Assembly (NCBI GenBank): GCA_934196725.1
Contig: CAKPWR010000013.1
Location: 1-49,048, forward strand
Length of the DNA stretch: 49,048 bases
Direction of reading: 5' to 3'
Origin: an uncultured Prevotella sp.
GTDB taxonomy: Bacteria; Bacteroidota; Bacteroidia; Bacteroidales; Bacteroidaceae
Below, in pieces: positions 34,138-41,492 of the stretch. Below the pieces are notes generated by a model, which saw only the letters and a list, made by a program, of their open reading frames with translations, did not search any database and had not been told where the DNA came from. The translations under genes were made by a program, and so were the position numbers. Position 1 is the stretch's first letter; the number at the start of each line of letters is the position of its first letter.

Positions 34138-34244
34138 ACAAAAAAAGGTGATTTTGATGTTTTTTGAGGTTGTTTTTTTATCATTTTCTTCAAAAATCAG
34201 TATTTTTCAGGGTAGTTTTCCCCACTCAAATCCTTTTTTTCTGC

Positions 34245-34252
34245 TACTTTTG
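34245..34252 (+). promoter_or_regulatory. Promoter -7 element of the Ntn-hydrolase gene
   Basis: TActTTTG (then C) lies 46 bases before the ATG. No TTTG occurs at the proper -33 distance, which fits a promoter needing an activator. Confidence 0.6.
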
Positions 34253-34297
34253 CAGTAAAATAATTAATAAATCATCAATCTTTTAATACTATTTATT

Positions 34298-35605
34298 ATG
34301 AAAAGGAACCATACTTTCAACAGCAAGAGCATCCAGTGGTTACTGTTTGCATGCTTAACTTTCAGCTTTTCTTTCTTCATGCTCCTGATGTCATCGTGCA
34401 GCGATGATGACCATGAAGAAGTATACAATCAGGCACACTATCAGGACGTACCAGCCAGCCTGCTGACCGATGCCAAGAAACTGGAGATGGTCCGGTCAAT
34501 CCAGGACTTGAAAGACGGAAGATTCTTCTATCTTGACTATACGGAGGATTACAAACTCTCTACCATATCAGGCTATAATCTTACCGACAACACCCAACTG
34601 ATTGGTGCCGTATTGAAAACCCTCTGCGACAAAACACCATCCTGGCTCAAGACAAGAGTCAAGCTGGATGCAGGCTGCAGTGCCTTTGCTGTTACGACAC
34701 CAGATACTGGTGATTATCTGATGGGGCGCAACTTTGACTATTCTCACGATAATGAACCGATTGCAGCAGCCCTGGTTCGCACGGCTCCAGAAGGTGGACT
34801 GAAATCCATCAGCATGGTGGATGCCTACTGGATAGGTTACCGCCAGGATCTGTGGCATTACATTCTATATAACAAGGAACAGTTTGAGAAGTATAAGACA
34901 CAAGACCTGTCCTATATCATGGCATTTCCATATCTCCTGATGGACGGCATGAACGAGGCTGGCTTTGCCGTTTCCGTACTCCATCTCGACGGCAAGCCAA
35001 CCCAGCAGGCTAGCACAGGAAAGAAGTTGACAACAACAGTTGCCTTACGTATGATGCTGGATCATGCCAAGACGGTAGATGAAGCTCTCAAGATTCTGGA
35101 CGGATATGACCTCTGGATACCGGATAATGACGGCAACTATCATTTCTACATGGCAGATGCCACGGGCCGTTATGCCATCGTAGAATTCGTATATGACAAG
35201 GATCACCAAAGCAAGATTTACATCGACGATGAATATACGGGTGAAGACGGAAAGACTCATTTCAAATATCCTGACGTATTGCCAAACACCCGCGAGGTGA
35301 TAGAAAAGCGCTATGCCAGCAACTTCTATGTATCTGAAACCATGGCATGTTCTGACAAAGGACCGAAACTCTCGAACCACGGCAAGACCCGCTACGACAT
35401 GATGGAATTCGTCATCAAGCAGAACAGTAACCAGTTGTCAGAGGAAGGAGCCATGAATCTGCTCAATGGTGTGAGTCAGGCAGAAACTCCAGGCAATCCA
35501 ACGAGCCATACCCAGTGGTCGGTGGTATACAATCTCTCCCAGCGCAAGGCAACCGTCTGCGTGAACAGAGATTACAAGAACAAGTTTACGTTCTATGCGA
35601 AATAA
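34298..35605 (+). CDS. Linear-amide C-N hydrolase-like lipoprotein (Ntn hydrolase)
   Basis: The 435-residue product has a lipoprotein signal with Cys near residue 34 (MLLMSSCSDDD), so it is envelope-anchored. The Ntn core resembles choloylglycine hydrolase/acyl-coenzyme A:6-APA acyltransferase relatives: the likely nucleophile Cys127 in LDAGCSAF, then YLMGRNFDY, LLMDGMNEAGFAVSVLHLD and a C-terminal TQWSVVYNLSQRKATVCV. The Cys is not at the N-terminus, so a propeptide would have to be cut between Gly126 and Cys127. The substrate could be a bile-salt amide, an N-acyl amide or a peptide bond; sequence alone does not tell. It is divergent from the membrane regulator. Confidence 0.82.
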   Translation: MKRNHTFNSKSIQWLLFACLTFSFSFFMLLMSSCSDDDHEEVYNQAHYQDVPASLLTDAKKLEMVRSIQDLKDGRFFYLDYTEDYKLSTISGYNLTDNTQLIGAVLKTLCDKTPSWLKTRVKLDAGCSAFAVTTPDTGDYLMGRNFDYSHDNEPIAAALVRTAPEGGLKSISMVDAYWIGYRQDLWHYILYNKEQFEKYKTQDLSYIMAFPYLLMDGMNEAGFAVSVLHLDGKPTQQASTGKKLTTTVALRMMLDHAKTVDEALKILDGYDLWIPDNDGNYHFYMADATGRYAIVEFVYDKDHQSKIYIDDEYTGEDGKTHFKYPDVLPNTREVIEKRYASNFYVSETMACSDKGPKLSNHGKTRYDMMEFVIKQNSNQLSEEGAMNLLNGVSQAETPGNPTSHTQWSVVYNLSQRKATVCVNRDYKNKFTFYAK

Positions 35606-35671
35606 GAGTTTGTATGAAATAAAATAACATTTCAGAAGAAAAGAGAATGTCACCATTTTGAATTAAGCCAT

Positions 35672-35730
35672 AAACGGAGTTGATTTAAGCCTAACGTAAC
35701 CGTTATTTGAGGCTTAAACCAACTCCGTTT
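35672..35730. other. Long hairpin between converging genes
   Basis: AAACGGAGTTGATTTAAGCC pairs with GGCTTAAACCAACTCCGTTT, 20 bp with one mismatch, and the loop itself contains AACG/CGTT. No long T tract follows on either strand. It could be a bidirectional terminator for the hydrolase and purF-like genes. Confidence 0.75.
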
Positions 35731-35788
35731 AAAGCTTATTTGAAAATCAATTATCCGCTGAAAAAACAGCAAAAGAGGCTATTTTACC

Positions 35789-37228
35789 TTACTCAGCGTC
35801 AGCAAACTCTTCCAATGTATATGCGCTGCTGCCATCAAAACAGTGGGTACATACCTGACACTTTGGAAGACCGATAGCCTCAACCAGCTGCTCGATGGTA
35901 TTGAACTTCAAAGTAGTCAAGCCCAGCTGATTGGCAATCTCATCTACCATCTTCTGATACTCAGGAGAACCGGTGGTAGCGTATTTATCAAGATTCTTGT
36001 TGGCATCACCCTCAAACTTCTCGATGATACGGCGGGTAATCAGCTCCATATCACTCTTTGAAGAAGTGAAGTTGATGAACGGACAGCCATATACCAATGG
36101 AGGACATGCAATACGCATGTGGCACTCCTTCAAGCCTGCCTGGTCGAAAAGCACCTTCACGTTGTCGCGAAGCTGGGTACCACGAACAATACTGTCATCG
36201 CAGAACAACACACGCTTGCCCTTGAGCATCGCCTTGTTAGGAATCAGCTTCATCTTAGCTACCAATGAACGCATGCTCTGGTTGCTTGGAGTAAAGCTGC
36301 GAGGCCATGTAGGAGTATACTTGGCAATACAGCGCTGGTAAGGCACACCCTTGCCGGCAGCATATCCCATCGCCATACCAGTACCAGAATCCGGAATACC
36401 GCTGCAGCAGTCTACCTCAACATCATCTGTCTTGGCGAGATTGAAACCGTTGGTAAAACGAGCCTCCTCTACATTCTTGCCCTCATAGGTAGATGTAGGG
36501 AAACCATAGTAAACCCAGAGGAAAGAACAAACCTGCATCTTCTTGTTGGCAGGACGAAGCTGCTCCATCTTGTCGGCAGTAATCTTGACGATTTCGCCCG
36601 GACCCAGCTCGTATTCCGTTTCATAATCGAGGTTAGGGAACGAGGTGGTCTCGCTGGAAGCAGCATAGGCACCATCCTTCTTACCTATAATTATAGGTGT
36701 ACGTCCCCAACTGTCGCGAGCGCAGATGATACCATCCTCGGTAAGAATCATCATGGTGCAGGAGCCCTTGATGTGGTGGAATACATTCTCGATACCTTCG
36801 CGGAATGTCTTGCCCTGAATAATGAGTAATGCAACCAACTCGGTTGGGTTGGTGCTGCCTGAAGACATCTCTGCAAAGTGCATGTTCTTGTCTAGCAGGT
36901 ACTGGGTCAGTTCATCCTTGTTTACAATCTTAGCTACAGTACAAATGGCGAAACGGCCAAGATGTGAGTTCATGATTAATGGCTGCGCATCCGTATCGCT
37001 GATTACGCCGATACCTGATGTCGCTCCCTCAAACTTGTTGAGTGTAGGCTCAAACTTCGTTCTGAAATAAGAACTTTCGAGGTTGTGAATTGAGCGCACG
37101 AAGCCTTTCTCACTACTGTAGGTTGCCAAACCGCCTCGACGTGTGCCGAGATGTGAGTTGTAATCGGTGCCGTAGAACAGGTCTGCGACACAACTTTTCT
37201 TGGAAATAGTTCCGAAAATACCTCCCAT
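35789..37228 (-). CDS. PurF-like amidophosphoribosyltransferase without the nucleophilic cysteine
   Basis: The 479-residue product has the layout of glutamine PRPP amidotransferase: an N-terminal Ntn glutaminase-like domain (residues about 1-230) and a phosphoribosyltransferase domain with the PRPP loop VLFCDDSIVRGTQ. Ordinary PurF begins MCGI, and the Cys becomes the N-terminal nucleophile; here it is MGGIFG, so the glutaminase should be dead. The ATG is unambiguous, with a -7 promoter element close upstream. Cys residues near the C-terminus (CQVCTHC) and CPPLVYGC could bind an iron-sulfur cluster as in Bacillus PurF. I recall a parallel Bacteroidales family with the same start. It may use free ammonia or act on another substrate. 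Confidence 0.88.
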   Translation of the reverse strand: MGGIFGTISKKSCVADLFYGTDYNSHLGTRRGGLATYSSEKGFVRSIHNLESSYFRTKFEPTLNKFEGATSGIGVISDTDAQPLIMNSHLGRFAICTVAKIVNKDELTQYLLDKNMHFAEMSSGSTNPTELVALLIIQGKTFREGIENVFHHIKGSCTMMILTEDGIICARDSWGRTPIIIGKKDGAYAASSETTSFPNLDYETEYELGPGEIVKITADKMEQLRPANKKMQVCSFLWVYYGFPTSTYEGKNVEEARFTNGFNLAKTDDVEVDCCSGIPDSGTGMAMGYAAGKGVPYQRCIAKYTPTWPRSFTPSNQSMRSLVAKMKLIPNKAMLKGKRVLFCDDSIVRGTQLRDNVKVLFDQAGLKECHMRIACPPLVYGCPFINFTSSKSDMELITRRIIEKFEGDANKNLDKYATTGSPEYQKMVDEIANQLGLTTLKFNTIEQLVEAIGLPKCQVCTHCFDGSSAYTLEEFADAE

Positions 37229-37267
37229 AAGAGTATAATTCTATGTTATTGTTTGTAATATTGGGTG

Positions 37268-37275
37268 CAAAGGTA
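37268..37275 (-). promoter_or_regulatory. Promoter of the PurF-like gene
   Basis: On the minus strand TAccTTTG (then C) lies 40 bases before the ATG. Confidence 0.65.
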
Positions 37276-37329
37276 ATAAAAAGATGTAAATTATGCAAGA
37301 AAAAATAGTCGATTTTCAGAATTTTAATG

Positions 37330-37337
37330 TATCTTTG
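37330..37337 (+). promoter_or_regulatory. Promoter of the comEC-like gene
   Basis: TAtcTTTG (then C) at 37330-37337 overlaps the first codons of the longest open frame (ATG 37327), which decides for the downstream start at 37363. Confidence 0.65.
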
Positions 37338-37362
37338 CGCTCAATATAAGGTGACTTTGCAC

Positions 37363-38631
37363 ATGAATATCAGAATGAGCATCATACTGAGCGCGGGTAT
37401 TATCATGGCCAGATATGGCTATGACCAGATTTCTCCGGCCCTTTGGCTTATTCTTCTACTGATTATGACAAGCATGGCTATCATCCTGCGGAAATGGATA
37501 CAAAGTCAGCACATCCTACTCTATATCTGCCTGTTTCTTCTGGGCGGTCTTCTCACTTCCTATCAGGAATATCGGGAACAAAAGCCTACTAGCTATTTTA
37601 CGACGAATGAACTGTCGGAACTGGACCGGTTTCAGATAACAGCTCAAGAACGGAGAGCGGAAACAGAACAGAAGATGAAGGGATTGGGCATTGAGAATGA
37701 AGACTTTGGGGTCATTGCAGCGATGGCACTCGGCGACAAGACGGTGCTGAACAAGGACACCAAAGAGATTTATTCCATAGCCGGAGCAAGCCATGTATTA
37801 GCCATAAGCGGACTGCATATCAGCATCATCTTCCAACTGCTTATCATGCTGCTAGGTGGCAATCGCCGCCATATCTTCATCATTTTTTCTGCCCTTCTAG
37901 CCATCTGGATGTATGTTCTGTTCATAGGCATGCCAGCCAGTGCTGTCCGTTCTGCCACCATGCTGAGCGTATATGGTTTCACAACCATATCAAGGCGGAA
38001 CAAGAATTCGCTCCAATCGCTCTCCTTCTCTTTTACCATCATGCTATTATGGAATCCGCTCTATCTCTTTGACATCAGTTTCCAGATGTCGTTTGCGGCA
38101 GTTGGTTCCATCATCGTGTTTATGCCGTTGCTCAGTTCACTTTACCATCCTACTCATCGCCTATCCCAATGGATTTGGGGGATGCTCTGCGTATCGGCGG
38201 CTGCCCAGATAGGTACGCTTCCACTCATCACTTATTACTTCGGGCGCATCTCGTGCTATTCCCTTCTCACCACTTTCATCGCAATACCTGCAGCTACGGG
38301 CATTCTTTTCCTCTGTTGCATGCTGATGCTGCTGAGCCCCTTCCTGCTTCTGTCGCCAACAGTCGCGCTCGTCTCCTGGCTGACAAGCTGGATTGCCAAG
38401 GCATTGGTATCCATCACTCATTTTGCCAACACAGCCTTCCATCTCATCTCCCTGGCTCCCGGTGCCTGCATCGATGGAATCCACCTCTCTCTCCCTATCC
38501 TATTCATCATCTATGCCATCATGGGATTAGTATATGCCGGATGGATGAAAATGAGGAGGATAAAAAACAAAATGGCGAGAAGCCAGGAAGACTTCTCGCC
38601 GGAGAATGCATTATTTACGAATCATAGATAA
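37363..38631 (+). CDS. Short ComEC/Rec2-type DNA-uptake channel protein
   Basis: The 422-residue product has an N-terminal pair of membrane segments, then the ComEC core from about residue 115: ALGDKTVLNKDTKEIYSIAGASHVLAISGLHISII, and LFIGMPASAVRSATM with many membrane helices. The N-terminal OB-type domain (DUF4131) and the C-terminal metallo-beta-lactamase domain of full-length ComEC (about 700 residues) are both missing. ComEC carries single-stranded DNA across the inner membrane in transformation. Start 37363 is chosen because the promoter covers 37330. The C-terminal tail lies in a GGCGAGAAG/CTTCTCGCC hairpin (38574-38600). Confidence 0.85.
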   Translation: MNIRMSIILSAGIIMARYGYDQISPALWLILLLIMTSMAIILRKWIQSQHILLYICLFLLGGLLTSYQEYREQKPTSYFTTNELSELDRFQITAQERRAETEQKMKGLGIENEDFGVIAAMALGDKTVLNKDTKEIYSIAGASHVLAISGLHISIIFQLLIMLLGGNRRHIFIIFSALLAIWMYVLFIGMPASAVRSATMLSVYGFTTISRRNKNSLQSLSFSFTIMLLWNPLYLFDISFQMSFAAVGSIIVFMPLLSSLYHPTHRLSQWIWGMLCVSAAAQIGTLPLITYYFGRISCYSLLTTFIAIPAATGILFLCCMLMLLSPFLLLSPTVALVSWLTSWIAKALVSITHFANTAFHLISLAPGACIDGIHLSLPILFIIYAIMGLVYAGWMKMRRIKNKMARSQEDFSPENALFTNHR

Positions 38632-38692
38632 TGCTCAAAAAATAGGGTTGTCGGGAGATACCACTGAAGACATCTCCCAATCATTTCATTCA

Positions 38693-40444
38693 TTAATCCA
38701 GGTTCAAGCTCTTCTTGATAGCCTCGATCTTATCCATGGCTGCAGCTGTACAACGGTTGTAGCAGCCAGCGCACTTGAATGAAGGATCCTTTACCTCGAT
38801 ATAGAACTTGATCTTAGGCTCTGTACCTGAAGGGCGAACACTTACCTTGGTATTGTCATCGCAGAACCACTGGAGTACGTTGCTTGTTGTAGGCATATCG
38901 AGCTTCTCTACACTGCCGTCAGCATGCTTAGCCTCCAAGCTCTGGTAGTCCTTCCAGGTAACAATCTTGCTACCACCCAACTCCTTTGGAGGGTTAGCAC
39001 GGAAGTCTGCCATCATCTGCTTGATCTCGTCAGCACCAGTCTTACCTGGGCGAACCACGTTTACAGTAAACTCCTTGCTGAAGCCATACTCTGCGTAAAT
39101 CTGCATCAAGAGGTCGTAGAGAGTCTTGCCCTGATCCTTAGCCCAGGCTGCAATCTCGCAGATGAGGCAGATAGAAGCAGGAGCATCCTTATCACGTACC
39201 TTATCGTATGGCAAGAAGCCGAAGCTCTCCTCACCGCCACCAATGTACTGCTGCTTGCCCTCAGAGATAGCAATCTCGCGTGCAATCCACTTGAAACCTG
39301 TGTAGCAGTCGCGCAACTCTACGTTGTTCTTCTTGGCAATCTCAGCGATAACCTCTGTAGTTACGATGGTCTTTACGAGGAAGTCTGTTGGCTTCAACTT
39401 GCCCAACTTCTTCTTGTTCTCGATGATGTAGTAGCAGAACATCATGGCTGTCTGGTTACCATTGATGATCATCCACTCGCCCTTGTCGTCGCGGCAAACG
39501 ATAGCCAAGCGGTCAGCGTCAGGGTCGGTAGCAACCACGAGGTCAGCGTTCAACTTGGTACCGAGCTTCATACCGAGGGTCATAGCCTCAGCATTCTCAG
39601 GGTTAGGAGAAACCACTGTTGGGAAGTTGCCATCTACAACCATCTGCTCAGGAACTACATTGATGTTCTGGAAGCCCCAAGAACGCAGGCAGAGAGGTAC
39701 GATGACACGACCTGTGCCGTGCATAGCAGAGTAAACGATGTTGAGGTCCTTCTGGCGGTTGATCACATCCTGGTCAATCATGGCAGAGTGAACGGCTGTC
39801 ATGTAGTCGTAATCCATTTCACCACCGATAATCTGAATCTTATCCCAGTTAGCCTCGAACTTCACCTGGTCGATAGTCACCTTGTTTACCTCCTCGATGA
39901 TACCAGTATCGTGTGGAGCCAAAACCTGAGCACCGTCGCTCCAGTAAGCCTTGTAACCGTTGTACTCCTTAGGATTGTGAGAAGCAGTTACGTTCACACC
40001 AGCCTTGGCACCGAGCTCACGGATGGCAAAAGAAATCTCTGGTGTAGGGCGAAGACCCTCGAAGAGATAAGCCTTGATGCCATTGGCAGAGAAGATTGCT
40101 GCTACAGTCTCAGCGAAGAGACGGGAGTTGTTACGGCAGTCGTGACCAACCACTACAGAAAGGTTCTTCTCACCTGGGAAAGCCTTGAGGATGTAGTTAG
40201 CGAAGCCCTGAGTAGCCATACCAACGATATATTTGTTCATACGGTTGGTACCTGCGCCCATGATACCGCGCAAGCCACCAGTACCGAACTCCAAGTTCTG
40301 ATAGAATGCATCAACGAGAGCAGACTTATCCTCTGCGTCGAGCATTGCCTTTACTTCTTTACGAGTTTCTTCGTCAAAAGCAGGTGTGAGCCACTGCTGT
40401 GCTCTTTCTTCACACTGCTTGATCAATTCTGCGTTATTAGCCAT
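38693..40444 (-). CDS. Phosphoglucomutase/phosphomannomutase (PgcA-type, about 580 residues)
   Basis: The 583-residue product interconverts hexose 1- and 6-phosphates for glycan and storage-sugar synthesis. The alpha-D-phosphohexomutase domains are visible: GTGGLRGIMGAGTNRMN near residue 53, the phosphoserine loop TASHNPKEYNGYK (about residues 153-165), the metal loop DPDADRLA, the sugar-binding GGGEESFGFL and the final phosphate-binding RPSGTEPKIKFYIEV. It has its own promoter. Sugar preference (glucose or mannose) cannot be read from the motifs, so I give no gene symbol. Confidence 0.94.
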   Translation of the reverse strand: MANNAELIKQCEERAQQWLTPAFDEETRKEVKAMLDAEDKSALVDAFYQNLEFGTGGLRGIMGAGTNRMNKYIVGMATQGFANYILKAFPGEKNLSVVVGHDCRNNSRLFAETVAAIFSANGIKAYLFEGLRPTPEISFAIRELGAKAGVNVTASHNPKEYNGYKAYWSDGAQVLAPHDTGIIEEVNKVTIDQVKFEANWDKIQIIGGEMDYDYMTAVHSAMIDQDVINRQKDLNIVYSAMHGTGRVIVPLCLRSWGFQNINVVPEQMVVDGNFPTVVSPNPENAEAMTLGMKLGTKLNADLVVATDPDADRLAIVCRDDKGEWMIINGNQTAMMFCYYIIENKKKLGKLKPTDFLVKTIVTTEVIAEIAKKNNVELRDCYTGFKWIAREIAISEGKQQYIGGGEESFGFLPYDKVRDKDAPASICLICEIAAWAKDQGKTLYDLLMQIYAEYGFSKEFTVNVVRPGKTGADEIKQMMADFRANPPKELGGSKIVTWKDYQSLEAKHADGSVEKLDMPTTSNVLQWFCDDNTKVSVRPSGTEPKIKFYIEVKDPSFKCAGCYNRCTAAAMDKIEAIKKSLNLD

Positions 40445-40525
40445 AGTTTGATTCTATTTTGTTATTAATAATGTTCATTCAGAGTATTGTGCCCGAAAAC
40501 AGCACAATATATCTCTTTTTGCGTA

Positions 40526-40533
40526 CAAAGTTA
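40526..40533 (-). promoter_or_regulatory. Promoter of the phosphohexomutase gene
   Basis: On the minus strand TAacTTTG lies 82 bases before the ATG, with TTGG 18 bases further upstream (40555-40552). Confidence 0.6.
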
Positions 40534-40576
40534 TATAAAAATTTTGATAAACCAAGCAAGATTGAAGTTTTTTTTG

Positions 40577-40584
40577 TATTTTTG
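40577..40584 (+). promoter_or_regulatory. Promoter of the DUF4491-rlmH-uvrA series
   Basis: TAttTTTG (then C) lies 37 bases before the DUF4491 ATG. Confidence 0.65.
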
Positions 40585-40620
40585 CACATTGAAAAAGAAA
40601 TGAAATAAAAAGTAGGTTAT

Positions 40621-40950
40621 ATGGAATTATATTATACGGGCGTCATCATCGCCATTTCCACCTTTTTAATAATAGGTATCTTTCACCCTATTGTTATCAA
40701 GACAGAATATTATACCGGCACCCGATTCTGGTGGGTGTTTCTTGTGACGGGTATCATCTGCATAGGAGCAGCCTTTCTGGTTGCCAATGTCCTCGGCTCT
40801 GCTCTTCTGGGCGTAGCAGGAGCTTCATGCCTCTGGAGCATCGGTGAACTGTTCGAGCAGAAGGAAAGATGCGAGAAGGGATGGTTCCCGAAAAACCCGA
40901 AACTGGAAAAGAAAGGATACTATAGGGACGAAGTGAAGAGTGAAGAGTGA
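40621..40950 (+). CDS. DUF4491 family membrane protein
   Basis: The 109-residue product has three hydrophobic segments and the family pattern FHPIVIKTEYYTGTRFWWVFLVTGI, SALLGVAGASCLWSIGELFEQKERCEKGWFPKNP. Function is unknown. The last residues DEVKSEE and the stop codon come from the GAAGAGTGA tandem repeat, so the natural C-terminus may vary. It is the first gene before rlmH. Confidence 0.88.
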   Translation: MELYYTGVIIAISTFLIIGIFHPIVIKTEYYTGTRFWWVFLVTGIICIGAAFLVANVLGSALLGVAGASCLWSIGELFEQKERCEKGWFPKNPKLEKKGYYRDEVKSEE

Positions 40951-40968
40951 AGAGTGAAGAATTCAAGT
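40930..40968. repeat. 9-bp tandem repeat at the DUF4491 3' end
   Basis: Copies of GAAGAGTGA (period 9) run from the last codons of the DUF4491 gene to just before rlmH. A shorter relative lies at about 3026-3050 after cysH. Confidence 0.8.
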
Positions 40969-40988
40969 AGGAAGAAAAATTCAACGAA

Positions 40989-41459
40989 ATGAAAACAGAA
41001 TTGATATTGGTCGGAAAGACTGTGAATAAGCATTTCGTGGCGGGCATCAAGGACTATGCCGAGCGCATTACCCACTACATGCCGTTCAATATAACCACGA
41101 TTCCTGAGCTCAAGAACACCAAGAGCCTCAGCGAACAGCAGCAGAAGGAACGGGAAGGAGAAATGATTCTGAAGCTCCTGCAGCCTTCTGATACCGTGGT
41201 ATTGATGGATGAGCATGGACAGGAATTCCGAAGCATCGAGTTTGCGAAGTGGATAGAACGCAAGCAGGCTACGGCTAGAAGGCTTGTGTTTATCATAGGA
41301 GGTCCTTACGGTTTCTCGCAGGCGGTATATGACCGCGCCAATGAGAAGATCTCGCTTTCCAAGATGACCTTCTCTCATCAGATGGTGCGCCTTATCTTTA
41401 CTGAGGCGCTCTATCGCGCATGTACTATTATAAAAGGTGAGCCTTATCATCACGAATAA
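40989..41459 (+). CDS. rlmH: 23S rRNA pseudouridine-1915 N3-methyltransferase RlmH
   Basis: The 156-residue product is a SPOUT-fold methyltransferase acting on helix 69 of 23S rRNA. Family features are the VGK start strand, LMDEHGQEFRSIEFA, the SAM-binding knot FIIGGPYGFS and ISLSKMTFSHQMVRLIFTEALYRACTIIKGEPYHHE at the C-terminus. Length is exactly as expected. It is followed by a GGTAAAAG simple repeat and uvrA. Confidence 0.97.
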   Translation: MKTELILVGKTVNKHFVAGIKDYAERITHYMPFNITTIPELKNTKSLSEQQQKEREGEMILKLLQPSDTVVLMDEHGQEFRSIEFAKWIERKQATARRLVFIIGGPYGFSQAVYDRANEKISLSKMTFSHQMVRLIFTEALYRACTIIKGEPYHHE

Positions 41460-41492
41460 AGGTAAAAGGGTAAAAAAGTAAAAAGGTAAAAA
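41460..41492. repeat. GTAAAAAG simple repeat between rlmH and uvrA
   Basis: Four imperfect units of GGTAAAAG/GGTAAAAA fill the junction and end at the uvrA ATG. A similar word set ends pstC (4041-4064). Confidence 0.7.

Noticed and set aside
34298..35605. Bile salt hydrolase as a definite call
   Set aside because: The fold fits the wider Ntn amidase group, but the nucleophile position after a long pro-region and missing subgroup motifs do not allow a substrate claim.
37327..37362. Upstream ATG of the comEC-like frame
   Set aside because: It lies on the -7 promoter element, so it would precede the transcript start.
38924..40468. Plus-strand 514-codon open frame over the phosphohexomutase gene
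   Set aside because: It is the complement shadow of a strongly codon-biased gene with all catalytic motifs on the other strand.
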